A DNA stretch of 64,000 nt from Nonomuraea angiospora (GTDB lineage: Bacteria > Actinomycetota > Actinomycetes > Streptosporangiales > Streptosporangiaceae): assembly GCF_014873145.1 (NCBI RefSeq), contig NZ_JADBEK010000001.1:992001-1056000 (forward strand), in the 5' to 3' direction. The stretch's first letter is position 1, and the number at the start of each line of letters is the position of its first letter. This document shows positions 27,269 to 36,520 of this stretch, one piece after another. Below the pieces are notes generated by a model. That model made no database searches and was not told the origin of the DNA. It saw only the letters and a program-made list of their open reading frames with translations. Both the position numbers and the translations under genes were made by a program.

Positions 27269-28405
27269 TCAGCAGAACGCGAGGGACCCGTCCGGCCGGA
27301 CGGGAACCCGGCGTTCCCAGTGCACGTAGTCGTCCTCCGCCAGCGCGTCCTCGTCGATGGTGATCCCCCAGCCGGGCCGGTCGGGCCGCAGCTCCAGGTG
27401 CCCGTCGACCGGCACGTACGGGTCCGGGCACCACCTCGTCGTCTCCGGCTTGTACTCCAGGATCGAGAAGTTGCTGCAGGCCGCGGCGAAGTGCACGTTG
27501 TGCGCGGTGGCCAGTGGCCCCATCGGGTTGTGGGGCGCCACCATGGTGTTGAAGGTCTCGGCGAGGGTCGCGATGCGCCGCATCTGGGACATGCCGCCCA
27601 CCACGCAGATGTCCGGCTGGACGATGTCGGCGCCCCCGTGGGTGAGCAGGTTCAGGAACTCGTGGGGGGAGTACAGGCTCTCCCCGGTGGCCAGGGGCAC
27701 CTCCAACTGCTGGCGCAGGTAGCCCCAGGAGGCGAAGTGCTCCGGGCGGAGCGGCTCCTCCAGGAAGAGCGGGTCCATCGGCGCCAGGGCGTTGCCGAGC
27801 TGAACCGCCTGGTAGGGCTCGAAGATCTTGGCGTGCGCGTCGAAGGCGAAGTCGAACTCCTCCGGGCAGCACCGCCTGACCTCCTGAGCCCATTCCGCGG
27901 TCTCGGCGACGACGAGGCCCCAGCGTCTGGCGTGCAGGTCCGTACGGAACGGGCTCAGCTTGAAGGCGGTGAGTCCGTGGCTCCGGTGCAGCTCGGTGGT
28001 CTGGCGGCGGCACTCGTCGGGGTCGGGCGCGGAGTAGAGCCCGCAGTAGACGCGCACCCGATCCCGTACGGCGCCACCGAGCACCTGGTAGACGGGCACG
28101 CCGAGCGCCTTGGCGGTGATGTCCCACAGCGCGTGGTCGATGGCGGCGATCGCCGCCAGCCCGAGCGCCCCCTGCGGGAACCTGGCGGTGCGGAGGAGGA
28201 GCTGGGACACGTATTCCACGCGCCGCGGGTCCACACCCTTGATCTGCCCGCCGAGGTAGTCGAGCAGGGGGCCGAGCGCCAGGTCGGGGCCGTGGTTGTA
28301 GGCCTCGCCCCAGCCGCTGACGCCCTCGTCGGTGTCGACGCGCACCAGCACCCGGGGACGATCGCCGACGCGCTGCACGAACGAGCGCAGGCCGCTGATC
28401 CTCAT
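27269..28405 (-). CDS. Enolase-superfamily sugar-acid dehydratase (galactonate dehydratase-like)
   Basis: 378 residues with the mandelate-racemase fold: N-terminal capping domain (1-115) and barrel. Metal ligands are expected at D189 (FDAHAK), E216 (FLEEP) and E242 (TGESLY). H292 in APHNPMGP is the catalytic-base position shared with D-galactonate dehydratases. The second lysine-barrel motif reads AFKLSP rather than KxK. It would dehydrate an aldonate to a 2-keto-3-deoxy acid. The ATG overlaps the stop of the aldolase gene (ATGA), so dehydration and cleavage are coupled. The exact aldonate is unknown. Confidence 0.85.
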   Translation of the reverse strand: MRISGLRSFVQRVGDRPRVLVRVDTDEGVSGWGEAYNHGPDLALGPLLDYLGGQIKGVDPRRVEYVSQLLLRTARFPQGALGLAAIAAIDHALWDITAKALGVPVYQVLGGAVRDRVRVYCGLYSAPDPDECRRQTTELHRSHGLTAFKLSPFRTDLHARRWGLVVAETAEWAQEVRRCCPEEFDFAFDAHAKIFEPYQAVQLGNALAPMDPLFLEEPLRPEHFASWGYLRQQLEVPLATGESLYSPHEFLNLLTHGGADIVQPDICVVGGMSQMRRIATLAETFNTMVAPHNPMGPLATAHNVHFAAACSNFSILEYKPETTRWCPDPYVPVDGHLELRPDRPGWGITIDEDALAEDDYVHWERRVPVRPDGSLAFC

Positions 28406-29337
28406 GACGCCGCCACGGGCAGGGGCCCGAGGTCGTCGGTCTTCGCCCACTCGGTGAGGATCCGCGCGACCTCCTGCCGTTCCGGTTCGCCGAGGACGGT
28501 GCTCGGCGCCCGGACCGCGCGGTCGCACAGGCCGAGCTGGTGCATCGCCTCCTTGACGACGCTGACGTTGTTGGCTCCGGCGTCGACCGCGCGCAGGTGC
28601 TCGAACCGCGCGATGTCGTGGAGCATCCGCTCCGCCGCCGGATAGCGCTCCTCGCGCAGGGCGTCCCTGAGCCGGAGCGAGAAGGCGGGGTTGACGTTCA
28701 CCAGCCCGGAGGTGAAGCCCTCGGCCCCGTGGACGGCGTAGGACAGCGCGTACGGCTCGGCCAGCCCGGCGATCCAGACGAACCGGTCGGGGCCCACCTC
28801 CGAGCGTAGCTGCGCGAAACGGTTGACGTCCGCGACGGCGTACTTCAGGGCGATCACGTTGGGGCACAGGTCGCCCAGCCGCGCCAGCAGCCGGCCGTCG
28901 ACCCAGGCGTTGCGCAGGTAGAGGACCAGGGCCAGGTCCGGCACCGCCTCGGCGATCTCCCTGTGGTAGTCGAGCCAGCCCTGGGCCGACACGTGCGGGT
29001 GCACCGGCTGGTGCACCATGACCATCCGGATGCCGTGCGCCGCCGCGTGGCGGGCCTCCTCGACGGCGGTGGCGACGTCGAGGCCGATCCCGGCCAGGAG
29101 GTGCGCCTCTCCCTGCGCGGCCTCCGCGGCGGCCGTGATCAGCTGAAGCCGCTCCTCGGCGCTCAGGGCGTAGAACTCGCCGGTGTTGCCGTTCGGGGTG
29201 AGCACCTTGACGCCCGCGTCGATCAGGCGGCGCAGCAGCGCACGGTACAGCGCGAGGTCGGGGACGCCGTCGGCATAGGGCGTGACCGGGATGGCGACGA
29301 CGTCGCGCAGGGCCCGGGAGAGCTCACCGAACCTCAC
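28402..29337 (-). CDS. DHDPS/NAL-family aldolase (2-keto-3-deoxy sugar-acid lyase type)
   Basis: A 311-residue TIM-barrel class I aldolase. It has the substrate-carboxylate loop GNTGE (50-54), Schiff-base lysine K165 in ALKYA, and Tyr140 in VLYLRN at the usual proton-relay position. Together with the dehydratase next door it would split a 2-keto-3-deoxy acid into pyruvate (or a hydroxypyruvate derivative) and an aldehyde. It lies between the dehydratase and the GntR gene with overlaps at both ends, forming a three-gene operon. Confidence 0.85.
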   Translation of the reverse strand: MRFGELSRALRDVVAIPVTPYADGVPDLALYRALLRRLIDAGVKVLTPNGNTGEFYALSAEERLQLITAAAEAAQGEAHLLAGIGLDVATAVEEARHAAAHGIRMVMVHQPVHPHVSAQGWLDYHREIAEAVPDLALVLYLRNAWVDGRLLARLGDLCPNVIALKYAVADVNRFAQLRSEVGPDRFVWIAGLAEPYALSYAVHGAEGFTSGLVNVNPAFSLRLRDALREERYPAAERMLHDIARFEHLRAVDAGANNVSVVKEAMHQLGLCDRAVRAPSTVLGEPERQEVARILTEWAKTDDLGPLPVAAS

Positions 29338-29998
29338 GGCCGGCCTCCTTGATCTGCTGGAGCGCCCGCTCCTGGAACACGCTGATGTGCTGCAACACGA
29401 GCCGGGCCGCCTCTTCGGCCTCCCCGTTCAGTGCCGCCTCGAGAATCTGCTGGTGCTCCTGCGCCTCGTCCTCCCAGGAGGGACGCTGGGACCAGACGTT
29501 GACGGAGATGAGGGCCGTCTGGTCGCGCAGCTGGTCGAGCACCCCGACCAGCACCTCGTTGTCGCAGTCGGCGTAGAGGGCGCGGTGGAAGTCGCGGTTG
29601 GCGAGGCTGCGGGTCACCTCGTCCGTGGTCTCCTCCGCCTTGCGCAGGGCCTCGCGGGCGAGCCTGCCGCCGTCGCGCAGCCCCGCCTCGACGCTTCGCC
29701 GCACCGCGACCGGCTCGATCAGGCACCGGGCGTCGAACACGCTGCGGGTGAGGCGCTCGTCGACCTTGCGGACCGTCACCCCGGTGTATTCGCTGATGGT
29801 GACCAGGCCGGCGCCGCTGAGCGTCTTCAGCGCCTCGCGCACCGGAGTCTTGGAGACACCGAAACGGCTGGCGAGCTCCACCTCCACGAGCGCACGCCCG
29901 GCCGGCAGCTCGCCGCTCAGAATGCCGCGACGCAGCGCTTCGAGGACGAGGGCCGTCCTCGAAGACGCTTTGATCGCGCCCAACGCTGTCTCACTCAC
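29324..29998 (-). CDS. GntR-family regulator, FCD subfamily
   Basis: A 224-residue repressor. The winged HTH at about 30-65 contains VSKTPVREALKTLSGAGLV, and an all-helical FCD domain with metal-binding residues follows (DFHRALYADCDN). The GTG at 29998 follows AAGGAG at 8 bp and is preferred over an ATG at 30112 that would add 38 unrelated residues. FadR/GntR-FCD proteins sense sugar acids such as galactonate or glucuronate. Here it heads the aldolase/dehydratase operon and is divergent from a sugar ABC operon, so it probably controls both. Confidence 0.9.
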   Translation of the reverse strand: MSETALGAIKASSRTALVLEALRRGILSGELPAGRALVEVELASRFGVSKTPVREALKTLSGAGLVTISEYTGVTVRKVDERLTRSVFDARCLIEPVAVRRSVEAGLRDGGRLAREALRKAEETTDEVTRSLANRDFHRALYADCDNEVLVGVLDQLRDQTALISVNVWSQRPSWEDEAQEHQQILEAALNGEAEEAARLVLQHISVFQERALQQIKEAGREVR

Positions 29999-30080
29999 CC
30001 GCGCTCCTTCACTTGTCGTCGACCGCCACGGCCGGCGCTCCGTCTGGCCGCCGGGGTGGGATCGGAGGGCACAAGGCCCG

Positions 30081-30130
30081 TTGTATAGAACCGACCATAC
30101 CCTAAATCTCATATCTCATGTACCGTATGG
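30081..30130. promoter_or_regulatory. Divergent promoter region of the sugar-acid locus
   Basis: This AT-richer patch between the GntR and ABC genes carries TTGTAT (30081-30086), TAAATC about 16 bp on, and the inverted pair CCATAC (30095-30100) / GTATGG (30125-30130). It is a likely site for GntR binding and promoters, but no strict palindrome was seen. Confidence 0.35.
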
Positions 30131-30177
30131 CAACCGCACAGCGGAGCGCAGTTCTTGGTGAACGAGAGGAAAGACCC

Positions 30178-31536
30178 ATGACCCGTCAGCACCACCCGGC
30201 CGAGATCCTCGGCCCGCACGCCCTGTCCCGGCGCGGCTTCATCCGGACGGCGGCACGGGCCGGCGTCGCCATGGGTCTGGCGTCCGCGGTGAGCGCCTGC
30301 GACGGCTCAGGCGGCGGCAGCGGCGGCGCCGTCACGTTGCAGTTGTGGGACACCGACACCCGCCCGGAGCGCACGGCCAACCTCAAGAAGCTGATCTCGA
30401 TGTTCGAGGCCAAGAACCCCGGCATCCGCATCAACTACCTGGGCCTGCCCACCGACCAGTACATGCAGAAGATCAACACCGCGATCGCCACGCGCTCCAC
30501 ACCCGACCTGCTCACCCCGAAGGCGTCCGACCTCGCGGCCCTGGTGGCCCAGAACGCGCTCGCTCCCCTGGACGACCGCGTCAAGAAGGCCGGCCTCGAA
30601 CAGCACATCTCCGAGCAGATGCTCAAGTCCACCCGGGCCGCCGCCCCCGACGGCAAGCTGTACCTGACGCCCACCACCAGCCTCGCCGACGTGATCTACT
30701 ATCGTGCCGACTGGTTCCAGGAGGCCGGGCTGAAGCCGCCGGCCACCTGGGCGGACTTCGACGCGGCCGCGAGCCGTCTCACCAACGCCTCCTCCGGCCG
30801 CTTCGGCTACACGCTGCGCGGCGGCAACGGCTTCTTCAGCCAGTTCGTGCAGATGGTCTATCCACGCGCGGGCGTGAGTACGTTCTTCCGCGAGGACGGG
30901 TCCTCCACGCTGGACGACCCCGCGGTCATCGCCGCCTGCGAGAAGTACGTGGCCCTGTTCGGCAAGCAGACCGCGCGCAGTGATCTGACCGCCGACTTCA
31001 AGACCATGGTGGCCCAGTTCGGCAACGGCGGCGCGGCCATGTTGAGCCACAGCATCGGCTCCTACCCCAACCACGTCGCCGCCCTGGGAGCCGAGAAGGT
31101 CGGCGCCGTCGCGCCCTTCCCCGGGCCGGACGGCCAGGTGCTGACCGGCTGGATGACGACCGGGTTCGCGATGTTCCAGGCGAGCGAGCACCAGGAGGAG
31201 GCGTGGAAGTTCCTCGCCTACACGATGGAGCCCGAGGGCAACAGCTTCTGGGCCCAGAAGTCCGGATACCTCCCGGGCAACACGACGGTCGCGAAAGAGC
31301 AGTGGGTGACCGAGAACGCCGCCATGAAGGCCGCGCTGGACGCCGCCGCGAAGCCCGGCGTCGTGACCCTGGAACTGCCCTACTACCTGCCGGAATTCAC
31401 CTCCATCACCGTCACCGACCTGCTTCCGGAGTGGCAGAAGGTGCTGCAGGGCAGCCTGACGTCCCGTGACTTCCTCACCGCCGCGGCCGCGGCCCTGACC
31501 ACGGCCAAGCGCAAGTACGACAAGGAGCACGGATGA
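30178..31536 (+). CDS. Extracellular sugar-binding protein, Tat lipoprotein (ABC transporter)
   Basis: 452 residues. The twin-arginine motif RRGFIR (18-23) and lipobox VSAC (Cys41) indicate Tat export and lipid anchoring. The mature part is a family-1 solute-binding fold (LQLWDTDTRPERTANLKKLI, IYYRADWFQEAGLKPPATWA), as for oligosaccharide importers. The ATG at 30178 follows GAGAGGAAAG. It is the first gene of a three-gene importer lacking its own ATPase, which suggests a shared MsiK-type ATPase elsewhere. The ligand is probably the sugar acid or oligouronide catabolised by the divergent operon. Confidence 0.92.
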   Translation: MTRQHHPAEILGPHALSRRGFIRTAARAGVAMGLASAVSACDGSGGGSGGAVTLQLWDTDTRPERTANLKKLISMFEAKNPGIRINYLGLPTDQYMQKINTAIATRSTPDLLTPKASDLAALVAQNALAPLDDRVKKAGLEQHISEQMLKSTRAAAPDGKLYLTPTTSLADVIYYRADWFQEAGLKPPATWADFDAAASRLTNASSGRFGYTLRGGNGFFSQFVQMVYPRAGVSTFFREDGSSTLDDPAVIAACEKYVALFGKQTARSDLTADFKTMVAQFGNGGAAMLSHSIGSYPNHVAALGAEKVGAVAPFPGPDGQVLTGWMTTGFAMFQASEHQEEAWKFLAYTMEPEGNSFWAQKSGYLPGNTTVAKEQWVTENAAMKAALDAAAKPGVVTLELPYYLPEFTSITVTDLLPEWQKVLQGSLTSRDFLTAAAAALTTAKRKYDKEHG

Positions 31537-32447
31537 GTTCCACGACCGCCGAACCGGTGCGCCGGCCGACCGGGTCCCGGACCGGGCACGCGTACCTGCT
31601 GATCGCGCCGGCCGTCGTGCTGGTGCTGGTCTTCCTGCTCTATCCCGTGCTCAGCGTCTTCTGGGAGAGCCTGCGCCACCACAACCTCACCCGGCCACTC
31701 GACGACGGGTTCGCCGGCCTGGACAACTACCGGGCAATGCTGGCCGACGAGCAGTTCTGGCGGAGCCTGCGCTTCACCGGCCAGTGGGTGTTCGTGGAGG
31801 TGGCGCTGCAGTTCGTGCTCGGCCTGGCGCTGGCGCTGGTGCTGAACCGCACCTTCGTGGGCCGCGGGCTCGCCCGCGCCCTGGCCTTCAGCCCATGGGC
31901 GGTGTCGGGCATCCTCACCACGACGATCTGGATCCTGCTCTACAACCCCACCACCGGGATCGGGCACTACCTGGCGTCCATGGGCATCGGCGAGTACGGG
32001 ACCTCCCTGCTGTCGGATCCCGACACGACCTTCTGGGCCTTGATCCTCGCCGAGCTGTGGAAGGGCATCCCGTTCTTCGCCATCCTCATCCTCGCCGACC
32101 TGCAGTCGGTGCCGCTGGAGCTGTACGAGGCGGCGGGCGTCGACGGCGCCGGGCCGCTGCGCCGGTTCTCGGCGGTGACCTGGCCGCACATCCGCAGGGC
32201 CGTGGTCATCGCCACGCTGCTGCGGGCGGTGTGGGAGTTCAACAACGTCGACCTGCTGTACACGATGACCGCCGGCGGCCCGGCGGGTTCGACGACCACG
32301 CTGCCGCTCTACGTGGCCCAGACCGCCATCCACGACCAGGACTTCGGCTACGGCTCCGCGCTCACCGTCACGGCGTTCCTGCTGCTGACCTTCGCGTCCC
32401 TGGTCTATCTGCGCATCAGCTCCGGCGATTCCAAGGAGGGCAAGTGA
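31533..32447 (+). CDS. Sugar ABC transporter permease (MalF/UgpA-like)
   Basis: 304 residues with six predicted membrane segments. The EAA loop is visible as YEAAGVDGAGPLRRFSAVTW, the contact site for the ATPase. The ATG overlaps the binding-protein stop (ATGA at 31533), and its TGA overlaps the GTG of the second permease. No dedicated ATPase gene is present in the window. Confidence 0.92.
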   Translation: MSSTTAEPVRRPTGSRTGHAYLLIAPAVVLVLVFLLYPVLSVFWESLRHHNLTRPLDDGFAGLDNYRAMLADEQFWRSLRFTGQWVFVEVALQFVLGLALALVLNRTFVGRGLARALAFSPWAVSGILTTTIWILLYNPTTGIGHYLASMGIGEYGTSLLSDPDTTFWALILAELWKGIPFFAILILADLQSVPLELYEAAGVDGAGPLRRFSAVTWPHIRRAVVIATLLRAVWEFNNVDLLYTMTAGGPAGSTTTLPLYVAQTAIHDQDFGYGSALTVTAFLLLTFASLVYLRISSGDSKEGK

Positions 32448-33346
32448 GCCTCGCCACCCGCGACGACGTCGGGCCGGCCCCGGCGGCACCACCGACCCGG
32501 CACGCGACCGGCGCGCACGCGGCCCGCAAGCGACGGCGCTCGGTGGGCGACCGCCTGATGCTGTGGGTGCCGCTGACGTTGTTCCTGCTTTTCACGCTCG
32601 TCCCGTTGTACTGGATGGTGCTGTTCGCCTTCCGGCCGACGGGTTCCACGGCCCTCGTGCCGTGGCCCATCACGCTGGAGAACTTCGAGAGGGTCTGGGA
32701 GGGCTCGGGCTTCGGCGTCTACTTCCGCAACAGCATCGCCGTCGCGGTGGCCAGCCTCGTCGTGTCGACGGTGATCGGCATGCTCGGGGGGTACGCGCTC
32801 GCCCGCCTCAGCTTCCGCGGCAAGAACGTCTTCCTGGTCATCATGCTGTGCACCCAGTTCATCCCGGGCGCCATGATGCTCATCCCGCTCTTCCAGATCT
32901 TCAACGGGCTCTATCTGACGAACAGCCTATGGAGCCTGATCATCGCCGACACCGTCTTCCACCTGCCGCTCTCCCTCGTCCTCATGGCGGGCTTCATCAG
33001 AAATGTGCCGGTCTCCCTGGAGGAGTCGGCTCAGGTGGACGGGTGCGGCCGGATCCGGGCGTTCTGCGCGGTCGTCCTGCCGCTGCTGAAGCCCGGGATC
33101 GTCGCCGTCGGGTCCTTCGCGTTCATCAGCGCGTGGAACAACTTCCTGTTCGCCATCATGTTCATCAGCTCCCAGGACCGGTTCACCGTGCCCGTCGGGC
33201 TGAGCTACCTGCTGGGCGAGTTCGGCAGCGACTTCGGCGCTCTCGCCGCCGGAGGCCTGATCGCCGTCGCGCCCGTGGTCGTGCTCTTCGCGTACGTCCA
33301 GCGCTTTCTCATCCAGGGGTTGAGCGCCGGCGCGGTCAAGGGCTGA
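32444..33346 (+). CDS. Sugar ABC transporter permease (MalG/UgpE-like)
   Basis: 300 residues. A hydrophilic, Arg-rich N-terminus of about 38 residues precedes six membrane segments. The EAA loop reads EESAQVDGCGRIRAFCAVVL. The GTG at 32444 follows AAGGAGGG and overlaps the previous stop. The 3' end overlaps, by 11 bases, an opposite-strand dehydrogenase relic, so the natural downstream context has been lost. Confidence 0.92.
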   Translation: MSLATRDDVGPAPAAPPTRHATGAHAARKRRRSVGDRLMLWVPLTLFLLFTLVPLYWMVLFAFRPTGSTALVPWPITLENFERVWEGSGFGVYFRNSIAVAVASLVVSTVIGMLGGYALARLSFRGKNVFLVIMLCTQFIPGAMMLIPLFQIFNGLYLTNSLWSLIIADTVFHLPLSLVLMAGFIRNVPVSLEESAQVDGCGRIRAFCAVVLPLLKPGIVAVGSFAFISAWNNFLFAIMFISSQDRFTVPVGLSYLLGEFGSDFGALAAGGLIAVAPVVVLFAYVQRFLIQGLSAGAVKG

Positions 33347-33955
33347 CCCGCGCCGGGATGTGCGGCGTGAGCTGCACGTTGGGCAGCCCGAACAGCGGTG
33401 AGCCGATCGGCAGTGGTTCCGGGTCGGTGACGTCGAGGATCGCGCTGAGCCGCCCGCTCACGCATTCGGCGGTGAGCGCGTCGGTGTCGATCAGGCTGCC
33501 CCCGGCGGTATTGATGACCGTGGCGTGGTCGGGAAGCAGAGCCAGGCGGTCGGCGTCCAGCAGGCCGCGGGTCCCAGGCAGTGACGGCGCGTGCAGGGTC
33601 ACGATGTCGCTGCGGCGCAGCAGGTCGGGCAGCGGCACGGGGGTCGTGCCGAGGTCCTCGGCGTCCGCCTTTGTGGCGTACGGGTCGCTCACGAGCACGG
33701 TGAGGTCGAAGGCCTGCAGCAGGCGTGCCACCGCCAGCTGGTGTGCGACAGGCCGACGATGCCGACGACGCGACCGTAGTTCGACCCGGCGGTCATCCGT
33801 TCCCGCCACGCGGGGTCGGCGCCCCGCCGCCGGTACGCCTCGGCGAAGGCGCTCACGCGTTTGCCGCTGTGCAGGATCGCGGCGAGGGTGTACTCCGCGA
33901 CGGGCACCGCGTTGGCGTTGGCCGCGGAGGTGACGAGGATTCCGCGTTCCCAGCA
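33336..33955 (-). pseudogene. D-2-hydroxyacid dehydrogenase relic, frameshifted and truncated at both ends
   Basis: Minus-strand sequence begins WERGILVTSAANANAVPVAE, continues to NYGRVVGIVGLS, then changes frame to VARLLQAFDLTVLVSDPYA, APSLPGTRGLL and NVQLTPHI. These are the NAD-domain segments of phosphoglycerate-dehydrogenase-like enzymes. The first about 100 residues and the last about 40 are missing, and the frame breaks inside the Rossmann motif. It may once have belonged to the sugar-acid locus. Confidence 0.85.
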
Positions 33956-33956
33956 C

Positions 33957-34136
33957 GGCACCACCGCGTCCTGGCACACCGTCGACGTGACCGCGTTCGT
34001 CCAGGACCAGCTCGCCGCCGGGCAGGACGTCGGCCTCGCGATCGCGTCCACCGCCACGGCGTACGGGCCGTTCACCCCCTTCTCCAGCAAGGAAGCGATC
34101 GACAACCACCCCTACCTGGAACTGACGCTGTCCTGA
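33957..34136 (+). pseudogene. C-terminal relic of a DNRLRE/CBM96-type secreted protein
   Basis: The open plus-strand stretch WHTVDVTAFVQDQLAAGQDV, then FTPFSSKEAIDNHPYLELTL and a stop, matches the last strands of DNRLRE-type carbohydrate-associated modules. It starts exactly where the opposite-strand dehydrogenase relic ends (about 33955), so two broken genes are joined tail to head. Confidence 0.65.
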
Positions 34137-34276
34137 CCCGCGCGACGGCGCCGGCCCACCTGGCCGGCGTACCAGGTCGAAGGCGCTGTCGCCGAGGACG
34201 GTCGCACCGCCTCCTTCGTGGGATGGGAGAGTGAAGCGAGTTGATTGTCCGGATCGCACGCTGGTAGAACTCGGCG

Positions 34277-34804
34277 ATGCTGACTGGAACGCTTGTCCGC
34301 CTACGCGCCGTCGAACCCACGGATTTCGAGAGCCTATGGCGCTGGAGTCACGACCCCGAGGTGGTGCGCTGGATGAGCAGCGGCTATCCCGAGTCGTTCG
34401 TGCAGGCGCAGGAGCGGTTGGCAGCGGCGCCGCGCAACAGCTACGAGAACTGCCGGTTCATCATCGAGTCGCTCCACGATCAGCGTGCCGTCGGGTTCGT
34501 CCGGCTCAGGGACGCCAAGCCGGAGGTCGGGAATGCTGAGCTGGATATCCAGCTTGGCGAAAAGGATGTCTGGGGTCGTGGCTACGCCACTGAGGCGATA
34601 CGCCTGATGTGCAGGTACGGCTTCAACGAAATGCGCCTGCACCGGATCACTCTGGACCTCGCGGCAGAGAACACCGCAGCGCGCCGCGTTTACGAGAAGG
34701 TGGGCTTCGTCGAGGAGGGCCGCGTCCGCGAGTGCTTCCGTCGTGATGGCAAGTGGCACGACATGATCCTTATGGGCCTCCTTGAAGGCGAACTCCGCGA
34801 CTGA
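34277..34804 (+). CDS. GNAT-family N-acetyltransferase (RimJ/RimL-like)
   Basis: 175 residues with the GNAT core: LRAVEPTDFESLWRW at the N-terminus, the acetyl-CoA loop WGRGYATEAIRLM (Q/RxxGxG/A type) near residue 97, and NTAARRVYEKVGFVEEGRVR in the last strands. It acetylates a protein N-terminus, polyamine or small amine; the substrate cannot be told. It is a lone gene between relics and appears intact. Base composition is slightly less G/C-biased at third positions than in neighbours. Confidence 0.9.
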   Translation: MLTGTLVRLRAVEPTDFESLWRWSHDPEVVRWMSSGYPESFVQAQERLAAAPRNSYENCRFIIESLHDQRAVGFVRLRDAKPEVGNAELDIQLGEKDVWGRGYATEAIRLMCRYGFNEMRLHRITLDLAAENTAARRVYEKVGFVEEGRVRECFRRDGKWHDMILMGLLEGELRD

Positions 34805-34895
34805 TCGATGAGACTGCCTCAAGTCAGGTGAGACAGGACACCAACCGAGCCCGTCTTCTGAACTTCGGACATCAACTTGACTTGTCCACATAACG

Positions 34896-35200
34896 AACAT
34901 GGTCAACTTCGGGTTGTTCGACCTGGTCGGCAAGGCCCTCACCCCGCGCATCCGTGGGCCGGGGAAGATCACCATGCTGCGGATGGCCGGTCGCTCAAGT
35001 TCGGAGAGGCGACCGCGTCTTTGATGGTGGGGAAATGGTCGGCGGCTTCCTGGCAGAACACCCTGGCGGCGGCGTTGAAGGAGTGGGGGCGGATGCGGCG
35101 GGCCATCCACGCTGCCCGTTATATGTCCGATCCGGTCTACCGCCGCAAGATCTCCCGGCAGCTCAACAAAGGCGAGAGCCTGCACGCGCTGCTGGCCGAA
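34896..35200 (+). pseudogene. Tn3-family transposase relic (C-terminal catalytic part)
   Basis: NFGLFDLVGKALTPRIR and GKITMLRM, then in another frame KFGEATASLMVGKWSAASW and YRRKISRQLNKGESLHALL, are segments of the Tn3 DDE transposase. They are contracted by a deletion near 34990. About 75% similar to the relic at 52130-52663 but not identical, so the two come from different insertions or diverged long ago. No terminal repeats were identified. Confidence 0.8.
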
Positions 35201-35586
35201 CTCATCGAGCGGGCGGTGTCGAGCCTGTCACCGTGGCGTGGCTCGGGCTGGGGCTGGGGCGGAGTGGGCCTGACGTCGGTGGGATGAGCGGCGGTGGGGT
35301 TCGGCTGTGGTGCGCGCTCCCGCCTCCTAGGAAATCTACTTTGTAAAGGACGTCGGTTTAGACAAAATTCCGCTCGGAAGACCACAGCGGCACGGGCTTC
35401 GCCCGTACATCATCTACAACCACCAACCTGCCCAGGAGATCGCGTCGACGATCGGCGCGCTGGGAACCCGTGTCCGCCATACCTCCTCCGCAGGGCCCGC
35501 CGGTCCGCCCACTACATCCCGGCCGGCCCCGGACACCGCAAGCTGCGTCTCTGACACCACCAACCGCATCGCCGGTCCCACACGCG
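35201..35586. other. Non-coding or scrambled stretch after the Tn3 relic
   Basis: Contains no gene I can support. An AT-rich patch (about 35328-35375) stands out from the surroundings and may be a junction between imported and resident DNA. Confidence 0.4.
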
Positions 35587-35811
35587 ATGAGGACCGAACG
35601 ACCCGTACTCACCCCGGGCGCCGGTCTGGAAGTGCCAGCGGGGGAGGGCTTGGTGGCCGCCCCCGCGACCGGGGACGCCGACCAGGCCCTCATGTACGGT
35701 CTCCTCGGGCTGAACACCGCCCGCTATGTCCGCATCACCGTCGAGCCGGTCGGCGGCGCCTGGTTGTTCGCAGGCGAGGTGGAGGTGCGCACCACCTGGC
35801 CCGAGCGCTGA
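35587..35811 (+). pseudogene. C-terminal relic of an F5/8-type (discoidin-like) domain protein
   Basis: The last 75 codons of an open frame end NTARYVRITVEPVGGAWLF, then AGEVEVRTTWPER and a stop, like the closing strands of galactose-binding F5/8-type domains in secreted glycosidases. Nothing upstream belongs to the same protein. Call tentative. Confidence 0.4.
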
Positions 35812-35923
35812 CTGTCCCCGTCTGGCGATGTGTCCGGAATCGGCCGCGCCCGGTCCGGGAATCTGGCGGGTCGGCTTGTAGGCGCTACCGGGACGCCCTA
35901 CGAACAGCTCTTTTCTGGTCAAG

Positions 35924-36520
35924 GTGGCTGACTTCGTGTTCAGCCCCGCCTTTGCGGGGCCCGGAAGGCGCTTACGGATCCCGCCGCCCTCCCTGGAGTC
36001 GACTCAGACGAGGCCCGCCGCCCGCTGGAACGCCTTGCTCAAGGAACCCGTCAATCTGTGCCAGGCGATCTTCGGTGACCGGACGGAACGGGAAGATGCC
36101 TTGTACTCCGCAGTGAGATATTGGCTCATCCATGTGGCCAGGCTCGGCCCCCGGGTGCCTCCCGGGCAGCTTCTGTGGACCTTGAAAGAAATGTACGGGC
36201 GCGGCCTGGACCGGCAACTCGTGACGGGCCACGATGAGGGATCCGATGAGTCCGAGGTTGCCCCTGAGCCCTACGACGGCGCTCGCAAGCTCTTCGAGAT
36301 AGCGGCCGACATCGTCGTACCCACCGAGAACGCGGTCCAGCTTCCTCTGCTGGTCGCCGACCTCGCGGCGGTGAACGAGCTGCCCCTCGATCAGCAAACC
36401 GTCGACGAACTGCACGGCATGATGGCCGACCTGCCCATCTGGGACAGGGAGCGGGACGACCCGCTGTTCGAGGGCCGGATGAAGGAGCATGCAGCAGAAG
36501 CGGAAAAGGAGCGGAAGTGA
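35924..36520 (+). CDS. Hypothetical protein (start uncertain)
   Basis: Up to 198 residues from the GTG at 35924. The first 25 codons include a GC hairpin (GCCCCGC-CTTT-GCGGGGC, 35943-35960) and look non-native, so the gene may be truncated at its 5' end. The body is acidic and helical (WNALLKEPVNLCQAIFGD, VRYWLIHVARLGPRVPPGQL) and ends in a charged helix, EGRMKEHAAEAEKERK. Its stop overlaps the next GTG. No family recognised. Confidence 0.55.
   Translation: MADFVFSPAFAGPGRRLRIPPPSLESTQTRPAARWNALLKEPVNLCQAIFGDRTEREDALYSAVRYWLIHVARLGPRVPPGQLLWTLKEMYGRGLDRQLVTGHDEGSDESEVAPEPYDGARKLFEIAADIVVPTENAVQLPLLVADLAAVNELPLDQQTVDELHGMMADLPIWDRERDDPLFEGRMKEHAAEAEKERK

Noticed and set aside
35943..35960. 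GC hairpin as a terminator of the preceding relic
   Set aside because: The arms are only 7 bp with no T-run, and it falls inside the open frame starting at 35924; kept only as a note on the uncertain start.
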